34,176 nucleotides of DNA from Planctomycetota bacterium (GTDB taxonomy: Bacteria > Planctomycetota > Planctomycetia > Planctomycetales > Planctomycetaceae), in the NCBI GenBank assembly GCA_018242565.1, contig JAFEBR010000271.1, forward strand, positions 1 to 34,176. The letters are read 5' to 3'. The position numbers and the translations under genes were made by a program. This document shows, piece by piece, positions 7,873 through 14,606 of this stretch (the first letter of the stretch is position 1; every line of letters begins with the position of its first letter). The notes beneath the pieces were generated by a model. It was not told the origin of the DNA and did not search any database. It worked only from the letters and a program-made list of their open reading frames with translations.

Positions 7873-9846
7873 ATGTCGAAGGCACAACAGACAACCTGGA
7901 TTTGGACCGCCCTGGGATTCTGCCTGCTGGCACCCGCCTCGGCCTTGGCGCAACCGTCGGTCGAAGAAGCCTTGAAACTGCGTCCGGTCCAGGCCGACGT
8001 TGATTATGAAACCCCTGATGCCAAGTCGATCGCCCAGTGCAAAATCAAGCTGGTGACCGAGGGCAAAGGCACCGGTTGGATCGTGACCGGTCCTGCCGGG
8101 CAGCCGCTGCGGCGCTTCATGGATATCGACGGCGTCAAGAACGCCCGGGGCGAAACGACGGTCGACGAATTCTGTTATTATAAGAACGGTCTCGAAGTCT
8201 ATCGTGAGATGGACACCAACGGTAATGGCAAGAAGGATCAGTACCGCTGGTTCAATTTCGGGGGATCGCGATGGGGCATCGACGCCGACGAAAACGGCAA
8301 AATCGACTCCTGGAAACAGATTTCCCCAGAGGAAGTCAGCCGGCTGGCGGTCAAGGCGCTCGCCACCCAGGATGCCGCACTGATCGCCCCCCTGTTAATC
8401 AACAAAGATGACCTGAAGACCCTGGGAATTCGGGGCTCGCTCGAAGAACGTCTGCTGGCTGCCGTGGCTGACCCGGCCGCCAAACTGAAAAAAAACGCCG
8501 CGGGCTCGAAGATTATCAACGCCAACTCGACGTGGGTACGGTTTGATGCGTCGCAAACAGCTCCCCGCGCGTTCACCGAACTGGTCGTTCCGGCGTCGTC
8601 GATCAAGTCGGCCCGCGATATTTCTGTCTATGAAAACGTGATGGGCATCGTCGATTCCGGCAACCCGAGTGCCCCGGGACTGGTGATGATTGGCGAACTG
8701 ATTCGCGTGGGGGACGCCTGGAAGATGACCTCGCTGCCGGTTCCCCTGGATGGCAATGCCCAGATCGAACCGGGCCTGGTCATGAATGAACCACTGCTGC
8801 AATCGGGTCGCGACCCCGCGACTCCCGCCCCGGGTGCGCTCCCGAAAGAAGTTCAAGAGCTGGTCAAGAAGTATCAGGCTTTGCTCGAAGGTCGCCCGGC
8901 TCCCGATGCCGCCCCCGCTGCCTTCCAGAAGTGGGAGAAGACGATCGAGGCCGCCTGTGTCGATTTGACCAACGCCGTGACGTCTGAGGAAGACAAAGCG
9001 CAATGGACCCGCCAACTGCTCGATCACCTCTCGATGGCGGTCGATTCGGGTAAAGATCCTGGCGCAGCCGGACGCATTAAGAAACTCGCGGCCGCGATTG
9101 CCGAGTTGTTCCCAAAATCGTCGTTGATCATTACCTCGAAGTATCGGGTGATCTACGCCGAATACCTCGAAGCGATGCATGAAGCCGAGAAGGATGACGA
9201 AGCCAAACAGAAGATCCACGACAAATGGCTCGTCGATCTGGCCGACTTTCTCGAAGATAACCCGAAGTTTGAACAGGCCCCCGATGCGGCCCTGCAGTTA
9301 GCGCAGGAACTCGAGTTTTCGAACAAGATCGAGAAAGCCACTAAGTGGTATCAGTGGGTCGCCAAGGAACACACCGATTCTCCGATGGGACCCCGGGCCG
9401 CCGGCGCGATCAAACGCCTGGAACTCGTGGGCAAGAGCCTGGCTTTGGCCGGTCCGGGAGTCGCCGGGGGCACGATCGACATCAAGCAGTATCGAGGCAA
9501 ACTGGTCTGCGTCATCTTCTGGGATACATTCAACAAGACCCATATCGAAGACCTGACCGTCTTGAAATCTCTGTACGAGGCCCATCGTGCCGCGGGATTT
9601 GAAATCGTGGGTGTGAATGTCGATCCCGATAAAGCGGCCATCGGACCTTACCTGCAAAAACACGGCGTGAAATGGCCGCAGATCTTCCAACCGGGCAGCC
9701 AGGACAGTCCGCTGGCCCTCGAGTATGGCATCTTCACGCTGCCCACGATGATTCTGGTCGATCGCGATGGCAAAGTGCTAAATCGGGCGGCCACACTGGC
9801 CGACCTGAAGTCGGCAGTCGCCGATTTGGGCGAAAAGAAAAAATAG
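7873..9846 (+). CDS. Exported planctomycete protein with C-terminal thioredoxin/TlpA-like domain lacking redox cysteines
   Basis: A 657-residue protein with signal peptide MSKAQQTTWIWTALGFCLLA ending near ALAQ. Residues 113-122 (MDTNGNGKKD) and 136-145 (IDADENGKID) are two calcium-loop-like repeats. The middle (about 330-520) is charged and helical, probably TPR-like. From about 535, GGTIDIKQYRGKLVCVIFWDTF begins a TlpA/AhpC-like domain: FEIVGVNVD, YGIFTLPTMILVDRDGKV with the cis-proline TLP motif. The active site usually reading W-C-x-x-C is FWDTFNKTH here, so it cannot do thiol chemistry. The ATG at 7873 has GGAG at 7860-7863; a TATAGT at 7811-7816 could be its -10 box. The ABC transporter genes begin 30 nt downstream, so co-transcription is likely. 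Function unknown; binding or scaffolding in the periplasm is a guess. Confidence 0.8.
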   Translation: MSKAQQTTWIWTALGFCLLAPASALAQPSVEEALKLRPVQADVDYETPDAKSIAQCKIKLVTEGKGTGWIVTGPAGQPLRRFMDIDGVKNARGETTVDEFCYYKNGLEVYREMDTNGNGKKDQYRWFNFGGSRWGIDADENGKIDSWKQISPEEVSRLAVKALATQDAALIAPLLINKDDLKTLGIRGSLEERLLAAVADPAAKLKKNAAGSKIINANSTWVRFDASQTAPRAFTELVVPASSIKSARDISVYENVMGIVDSGNPSAPGLVMIGELIRVGDAWKMTSLPVPLDGNAQIEPGLVMNEPLLQSGRDPATPAPGALPKEVQELVKKYQALLEGRPAPDAAPAAFQKWEKTIEAACVDLTNAVTSEEDKAQWTRQLLDHLSMAVDSGKDPGAAGRIKKLAAAIAELFPKSSLIITSKYRVIYAEYLEAMHEAEKDDEAKQKIHDKWLVDLADFLEDNPKFEQAPDAALQLAQELEFSNKIEKATKWYQWVAKEHTDSPMGPRAAGAIKRLELVGKSLALAGPGVAGGTIDIKQYRGKLVCVIFWDTFNKTHIEDLTVLKSLYEAHRAAGFEIVGVNVDPDKAAIGPYLQKHGVKWPQIFQPGSQDSPLALEYGIFTLPTMILVDRDGKVLNRAATLADLKSAVADLGEKKK

Positions 9847-9876
9847 GCGTCCTGACCCCACCACTGATTGTCCGCC

Positions 9877-10794
9877 ATGCCGCTGTTTGCACTCGATCAC
9901 GTCAGTCATTCGTACGGATCGGTGTCTGCGTTGCGGGACGTCACGTTGCAGGTCGAACCCGGCACGATCGGCCTGATTGGCCAAAACGGTGCGGGTAAAT
10001 CGACGCTGCTGAAGATCCTGCTGGGGCTGATCCGCCCCACGCAGGGACGCAGCCAGGTGCTGGGCTGCGATGTCGGGTCAGAGGCCAGAGAATTGCGGGG
10101 CCGCGTCGGCTTCATGCCCGAAGCCGATGCGCTGATTCCCGATCTGTACGGCGTCGATCTCGTGGCGCTGGCTGGTGAACTTTGCGGCATGCCCCGCAAG
10201 CAGGCACTCCGCCGGGCTCACGAAGTGCTGTCGTATCTCGACCTGGGGGAAGTGCGGTATCGTCCCTGCGGAGGTTACTCGGTCGGCATGAAACAGCGGC
10301 TGAAACTCGCCGCCGCACTGGTGCACGATCCCGAGTTGCTGTTGCTCGATGAACCGACCGCCGGGCTTGATCCCGACGGCCGCGATGACATGCTCAACCT
10401 GTTGCAGAGTCTCGCCCGTCGGCACGGCAAATCGCTGATTCTCTCGACTCATCTGCTGGGCGACATCGATCGCGTCTGTGAACAGGTTCTGATCGTCCAC
10501 CGCGGCACCGTGCGCGGCATGGGGCGCATTGGTGATCTGCGGGCCCAGTTTCGCGGCTTATACCGTTTGAGCTGGCGCGGCCTGGCCGCCGGGTTTCTCG
10601 ACCAGTTGCAGTCAGCCGGTGTCCTGTTGCGCTCGACGGACAGCACCGACGCGGTCCTGGTGGAAACACCGAGCGATTGGGCCGTCCGCCGCTTCTACGA
10701 AATCGCGGCGAATTGCAACGTCATCTTGCGAGACATCGTTCCGCAAGAAGAAGATCTCGAAGATTTGTACCACCGCGTCATTCAGGCAGCGTAA
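9877..10794 (+). CDS. ABC transporter ATP-binding protein (ABC-2 type, first ATPase)
   Basis: A 305-residue nucleotide-binding subunit. Walker A is GQNGAGKST (residues 35-43), followed by a Q-loop region, the signature YSVGMKQRLKLAAAL, Walker B ELLLLDEPTAGLDPDG and the H-loop LILSTHLLGDIDR. The C-terminal 80 residues are the variable domain common in ABC-2 exporters of the CcmA/NodI type. Start is the ATG at 9877; a TTG three codons earlier is possible and neither has a strong ribosome site. It is the first of four ABC genes transcribed in the same direction; its permease partner starts 9 nt after its stop. Energises export through the inner membrane; substrate unknown. Confidence 0.93.
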   Translation: MPLFALDHVSHSYGSVSALRDVTLQVEPGTIGLIGQNGAGKSTLLKILLGLIRPTQGRSQVLGCDVGSEARELRGRVGFMPEADALIPDLYGVDLVALAGELCGMPRKQALRRAHEVLSYLDLGEVRYRPCGGYSVGMKQRLKLAAALVHDPELLLLDEPTAGLDPDGRDDMLNLLQSLARRHGKSLILSTHLLGDIDRVCEQVLIVHRGTVRGMGRIGDLRAQFRGLYRLSWRGLAAGFLDQLQSAGVLLRSTDSTDAVLVETPSDWAVRRFYEIAANCNVILRDIVPQEEDLEDLYHRVIQAA

Positions 10795-10803
10795 GTTGGC
10801 AAT

Positions 10804-11676
10804 ATGGCGATTAAAACCGCGGGATATCAGAAATGGGATGAGGCTCGTCGTGCTCCCGCGTGGGGGGTGTGGGCCATTGTCCGTACCGGGTTGACGATCG
10901 TGCTGCGTCGCCGGGTGTTCTGGATCTTGATCGGGCTGGGCCTGCTCAACTTTCTGTTCAATTTCGCTTTCATTTACCTCAAGGCGACATTGACGATTCA
11001 GAATGGCATGATCGGCAACTTCCTCGATAACTACCAGGTGACCGGAACCGGCAGTGCATTCGCCGAGTTCATGTTTGCCCAGGCCTCGATCACAGCGCTG
11101 CTTCTGGCCTTTTCCGGATCGGTCCTCATCGGCGGAGATTACCGGCAGGGGGGCGTGGTGTATTACCTGTCGCGGCGCATTGATCGCCGCCATTATGTGA
11201 TGGGTAAACTGCTGACCGTGGGGGCCATTGTCTCGTTTATCACCACCCTGCCCGCCCTCGCGCTCTACCTGGAATATGGCGTGCTGACCAGTTCGTTCGA
11301 TTATTTTCTGGATCACCCGCGAATCCTGACGGGCATCCTGGGGTACGGACTGGTGCTGGCCGTTGTGCAGAGCCTGCTGTTGTTCGCCATTGCAGCCTGG
11401 GTCCCCCGCACGGTGCCGCTCGTCATGAGCTGGCTGGGGGTCTTCGTGCTGTTTCCGCTGCTGGCCGAGGCGCTCCGCGCGATTCAGGACAATCGGACCT
11501 GGCTGCTGCTGAATCTCTGGGGCGATATGCAGCGACTGGGAAGCTGGTGTTTTGGCACGCTCAACGAAAACAAGGCCCCGGGCGCCCTGACGTGCGCTTC
11601 GATACTCACGGTGCTGTGCGGCCTGTGTCTGTTTCTGATTCTCTCGCGAGTGCGCGCGGTTGAGGTGGTGCAATGA
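10804..11676 (+). CDS. ABC-2 type transporter permease (first permease)
   Basis: A 290-residue integral membrane protein with about six hydrophobic helices: residues about 38-60 (RRVFWILIGLGLLNFLFNFAF), 92-112, 133-155, 175-198, 205-225 and 262-282. The loop GSVLIGGDYRQGGVVYYLSRRIDRRHYVMGK after the second helix is the conserved cytoplasmic coupling segment of ABC-2 permeases. It sits 9 nt after the first ATPase and its last codons overlap the next ATPase start by 4 nt (ATGA), so it is translationally coupled. It presumably pairs with the upstream ATPase. Confidence 0.88.
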   Translation: MAIKTAGYQKWDEARRAPAWGVWAIVRTGLTIVLRRRVFWILIGLGLLNFLFNFAFIYLKATLTIQNGMIGNFLDNYQVTGTGSAFAEFMFAQASITALLLAFSGSVLIGGDYRQGGVVYYLSRRIDRRHYVMGKLLTVGAIVSFITTLPALALYLEYGVLTSSFDYFLDHPRILTGILGYGLVLAVVQSLLLFAIAAWVPRTVPLVMSWLGVFVLFPLLAEALRAIQDNRTWLLLNLWGDMQRLGSWCFGTLNENKAPGALTCASILTVLCGLCLFLILSRVRAVEVVQ

Positions 11677-12629
11677 CCACCACCACAGTGAAACCGTCAC
11701 CCATCGCCCGGTTTCAGCACGTTACGAAATGGTACGGGGCGGTCATCGGTGTCAACGAAGTCAGCGTTGACCTGGTCCCGGGAATCACGGGCCTGCTGGG
11801 CCCCAATGGCGCGGGCAAAACCACCTTCATCAAGCTGCTGACCGGACAATTGAAACCCAGTCTGGGAACGGTGCTGGTCCGTGATTATCCCGCGCACTCG
11901 GCGGCGGCCAAGCGGTTCATCGGCTTTTGCCCCGACACTGACGTGCTCTACGAAGAGATGTCGGGACGCAACTTTGTCCTGACGATGGCCCTGCTGCACG
12001 GACTCGATCGGCACACCGCCCGCGAGCGCACCGAAGCCGCGCTCGCCGAGGTCGACATGCTCGACCGCGCCGATCGCACCCTGCGAGGCTGCTCCAAGGG
12101 GATGCGGCAGCGAATCAAGCTGGCCCAGTCGCTCGTTCATCATCCTGATCTGCTGATCGTCGATGAACCGTTAAATGGCGTCGACCCGGTGGGCCGTCGT
12201 GAACTGATGGACTTTTTCCACCGCTTCTGCGAGCGCGGCAAAGCAGTGCTCGTATCGAGCCACATTCTGGAAGAAATGGATAAGCTGGCCGAGCAGGTCA
12301 TCTTCATGGGCAATGGGCGGGTCCTGGCCCAGGGCACGCTGGCTGAGATTCGCGAGATGCTGGCCGAGCAACCACAGAGAGTGCGCATTCGCTCGCCCCA
12401 GGCCCGGGAACTGGCCACCCACCTCATTGCGTGGGCCCATGTGCAGGGCGTCGAATTCGCCCACGATGACGAGTTGCACCTGAAAATCCTGCAGCCCGAG
12501 GCTTTTTTCCGCCAGTTTTCAGAATTGATCGTGACCCACTGGTTCGAACTGACGTCCGTGGAGACCACCGATGTTTCTGCCGAAGCGATTTTTGATTACG
12601 TCATTCGCGCTGCGGGTCTGGGGATATAG
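11673..12629 (+). CDS. ABC transporter ATP-binding protein (second ATPase)
   Basis: A 318-residue nucleotide-binding subunit starting at the ATG that overlaps the previous TGA (ATGA). Walker A is GPNGAGKTT (residues 43-51), the signature is LRGCSKGMRQRIKLAQSL, Walker B is LLIVDEPLNGVDPVGRR and the H-loop is VLVSSHILEEMDK. About 100 C-terminal residues form the accessory domain of ABC-2 exporters. It differs clearly from the first ATPase of the operon, so this is an old duplication or two different transporters sharing one transcript. Its likely partner permease begins about 108 nt downstream. Confidence 0.93.
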   Translation: MTTTTVKPSPIARFQHVTKWYGAVIGVNEVSVDLVPGITGLLGPNGAGKTTFIKLLTGQLKPSLGTVLVRDYPAHSAAAKRFIGFCPDTDVLYEEMSGRNFVLTMALLHGLDRHTARERTEAALAEVDMLDRADRTLRGCSKGMRQRIKLAQSLVHHPDLLIVDEPLNGVDPVGRRELMDFFHRFCERGKAVLVSSHILEEMDKLAEQVIFMGNGRVLAQGTLAEIREMLAEQPQRVRIRSPQARELATHLIAWAHVQGVEFAHDDELHLKILQPEAFFRQFSELIVTHWFELTSVETTDVSAEAIFDYVIRAAGLGI

Positions 12630-12679
12630 CCCTCCGATCGATGCCACCATCCGCAGCCCCCGACCTCCAGACAAAAACG

Positions 12680-12697
12680 GCCTGGAGAATACCAGGC
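12680..12697 (+). other. Stem-loop in the gap before the second permease
   Basis: GCCTGG (12680-12685), loop AGAATA, CCAGGC (12692-12697) is a perfect 6-bp stem. An overlapping alternative, CTCCAG (12665-12670) with CTGGAG (12682-12687), cannot form at the same time. This is the only sizeable gap inside the ABC operon, so the structure may tune expression of the last gene; there is no T-tract. Confidence 0.35.
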
Positions 12698-12737
12698 AAC
12701 ACGAAGAACGCTGCCCTTCCGATGCAGGATCAGCCGC

Positions 12738-13583
12738 ATGACCGACAATTTCACTGCCAGACCAGCCTCGACAGCAGCACGCACCACGCCCCCTGGCTCC
12801 CTTGCCAGGGGAGCGGCCCCCTCACAGCAGTCGGCCTGCTGGCATTTGTTTCTGCTGACGCTGAAACGTCAATTCTTCTCGCGGCAGACCCTGGTGGCTC
12901 TGAGCCTGTCGGCACTGTCCTGCGTGATTATCATGGCCTGGAGTCGCCACCCCGATCCTGACGCCCGGAAGTTCGCCGAGCAGATAGTCGTGCCACTTTA
13001 CGTGGTCTTCCTGATGCCAATTCTCGCGATCTGCTACGGATCGTCGGTCATTGGGGGCGAGCGGGAAGACGGCACCTTGATTTACCTGTTGATGTCTCCC
13101 ATCCCGCGCCCGTGGGTGTACACGATAAAATTCCTCGCCGGCAACGTCCTCGTCGCCGGCTGGTCACTGTCGGCACTGCTGCTGATGTGCCTGTTGGGCG
13201 GGGCATCGGGACGAGACGTGCTGCCGGTGTTTTTCAGCGCGTGCCTGTTAGGATCGATCGGCTACTCGGGGTTGTTTCTGGGGCTGGGGGTGCTGTTCCG
13301 ACACGGCACCATCATTTCCCTGGCCTATTGGTTTTTTCTGGAGGTTCTGTTCGGCAACATGCCGGGGATCATCAAGCGGGTCTCCGTCGCCTATTACGTG
13401 CGCTGCATGGTGTACGATGCGGGTTCGGCGTTTGACATCGGCCCGCGCGGCCGGGTCGCGCGCGAGACGTTTCTGGCCATTTCCGGACAAGCGGCCGCCC
13501 AGATCCTGAGCCTTGGCATCGCGGTTCTGTTCCTCGTCGGCCTGGTCAGCTTCTGGCGCCGCGAATTTCGAGATCTCAACTGA
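12738..13583 (+). CDS. ABC-2 type transporter permease (second permease)
   Basis: A 281-residue membrane protein. After a hydrophilic N-terminal tail of about 35 residues come about six hydrophobic helices (LVALSLSALSCVIIMAW; VVPLYVVFLMPILAICYG; NVLVAGWSLSALLLMCLLG; VFFSACLLGSIGYSGLFLGLGVLF; SLAYWFFLEVLFG; and the C-terminal ILSLGIAVLFLVGLVSFW). The loop SSVIGGEREDGTLIYLLMSPIPRPWVYTIK, split by no helix, is the diagnostic ABC-2 coupling segment. The ATG at 12738 has AGGATC around 12724. It is the last gene of the ABC operon and is closed by a stem-loop shared with the convergent DUF2007 gene. Probably works with the second ATPase. Confidence 0.88.
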   Translation: MTDNFTARPASTAARTTPPGSLARGAAPSQQSACWHLFLLTLKRQFFSRQTLVALSLSALSCVIIMAWSRHPDPDARKFAEQIVVPLYVVFLMPILAICYGSSVIGGEREDGTLIYLLMSPIPRPWVYTIKFLAGNVLVAGWSLSALLLMCLLGGASGRDVLPVFFSACLLGSIGYSGLFLGLGVLFRHGTIISLAYWFFLEVLFGNMPGIIKRVSVAYYVRCMVYDAGSAFDIGPRGRVARETFLAISGQAAAQILSLGIAVLFLVGLVSFWRREFRDLN

Positions 13584-13595
13584 AGTGCGCTGATA

Positions 13596-13626
13596 TTGTG
13601 GTGCGGGTGTCTCGCCGGCACCACAA
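13596..13626. terminator. Bidirectional hairpin between convergent genes
   Basis: TTGTGGTGC (13596-13604) pairs perfectly with GCACCACAA (13618-13626), giving a 9-bp stem with a 13-nt loop. It lies in the 56-nt gap between the stop codons of the second ABC permease and the DUF2007 protein, the expected position for a shared terminator. T-tracts are absent or very short. Confidence 0.6.
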
Positions 13627-13639
13627 CAGCCCACGCCGG

Positions 13640-14092
13640 CTACTCGTCATCAGCGGGTTCCGATTCGGTATCCGCGGCACTCCACTCGCTGTCGTCCTCC
13701 GTAGAGTCTTCGCCCACGTCGACATACGCTCCGCAGTGTGGGCACTCTTGAACTGACCCGCGCTGGGCCGCGGGGAAGGTCATCTGGCCTTCGCATTCTT
13801 CGCAGATCATTTCGATGGGCTGCGCGTCGTGCACCTGCGGGCCACCATGCAGCGCGGCGGCCCGCGCCTCGTAATTGGCAATGACCTGTCGGGCTCGTTC
13901 CGAGTCGCCACGGTCCACCCACACCTGTGGCTTATGAATTTCCGGGATCAGCCCCCCGACCCAGTCGGCGCCGCGAGAGAGATCTTCGACCGCGAACGCT
14001 TCAATCCCTGCCTGCTGGAGAACCATACAAACCTGTTGGGCCTGCAGGTTGGTGCTCGCGTTGTAAATGGCGACAGGGTCTTGCAGAGGCAT
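13640..14092 (-). CDS. DUF2007 signal-transducing-type protein with C-terminal zinc ribbon
   Basis: From the ATG at 14092 the protein has 150 residues. Residues about 5-75 (DPVAIYNASTNLQAQQVCMVLQQAGIEAFAVED, then QVWVDRGDSERARQVIANYE) match the DUF2007 fold, a small ferredoxin-like domain found in putative signalling proteins. Residues about 97-120 hold a zinc ribbon: CEEC, then 16 residues, then CPHC. The tail (about 30 residues) is strongly acidic (DVGEDSTEDDSEWSAADTE). The longer frame reaching 14245 was rejected because its extra residues look untranslated and the DUF2007 similarity begins at MPLQDPVAIY. Cytoplasmic; partner unknown. It is convergent with the ABC operon. Confidence 0.82.
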   Translation of the reverse strand: MPLQDPVAIYNASTNLQAQQVCMVLQQAGIEAFAVEDLSRGADWVGGLIPEIHKPQVWVDRGDSERARQVIANYEARAAALHGGPQVHDAQPIEMICEECEGQMTFPAAQRGSVQECPHCGAYVDVGEDSTEDDSEWSAADTESEPADDE

Positions 14093-14606
14093 GTTGTCTG
14101 TTCCCAAAGAGAGTTTGCAAATACCAAGTGCACCACGGGGCGTGGGCTTCCAACGGTCAGGCCACAACCCGCCAGTCCCCAAATCGTGACCGCTGGGTGA
14201 GCCAATTGCAATTGCCATCATTTGACACTGCGTGAGCCAGGACAATCCGGGGCTTTACGGAACCCGGGCAAGCCCGTCCCAGTTTTCAGCGGGTTGCTTG
14301 CCCAGGTTTGGGAACTATTTGTCCACGCTGTCGTCCTCAAGGCACCTGCAACTTGAGGAAACTTTCTCGCGACCTCGGTCTGCCATGCGAACGAGCCACC
14401 CGCTCCACGGCCATTTCTGCAGAATTATGGCCGTTTTTCGCACTTTTCGCCATCGCAGGCTGGTATTGACGGGTTTTGATGTTGTTTCTATTCTTCCGCC
14501 CCTTCTCAAGTTCCCACGTCATTCCCATTTCCATTTCCCTTAATGACTGTTTGCCGCGAGAAGTCTCGTGGCGCAGAGCTTGCGCGCTAGCAGGAGCTGT
14601 TCTCGC
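14093..14606. other. Divergent intergenic region, 514 nt
   Basis: This gap separates the DUF2007 gene (minus) from the FlgI-like gene (plus). Open frames of up to about 100 codons on the plus strand have no ribosome site and low-complexity composition near 14480-14545 (C/T-rich), so I do not call them. It contains the long inverted repeat listed separately. AGGAG at 14592-14596 is the ribosome site for the FlgI-like gene. Confidence 0.5.
14261..14308. repeat. Inverted repeat, 12-bp arms
   Basis: AACCCGGGCAAG (14261-14272) pairs with CTTGCCCAGGTT (14297-14308) with a single C/A mismatch on the plus-strand transcript (G·U on the minus-strand transcript). Inside, CCC (14273-14275) can pair with GGG (14291-14293). 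The structure lies about 170 nt upstream of the DUF2007 start and 300 nt upstream of the FlgI-like start. It may be a leader structure for the minus-strand gene or a remnant of a small palindromic element. Confidence 0.6.

Noticed and set aside
12780-12830. GC-rich inverted repeat CCCCCTGGC...GCCAGGGG near the start of the second permease
   Set aside because: It lies inside the coding sequence and is explained by proline/glycine-rich codons; no regulatory role can be argued.
14232-14543. 103-codon plus-strand open frame upstream of the FlgI-like gene
   Set aside because: No ribosome site, low-complexity C/T-rich end, and no recognisable domain.
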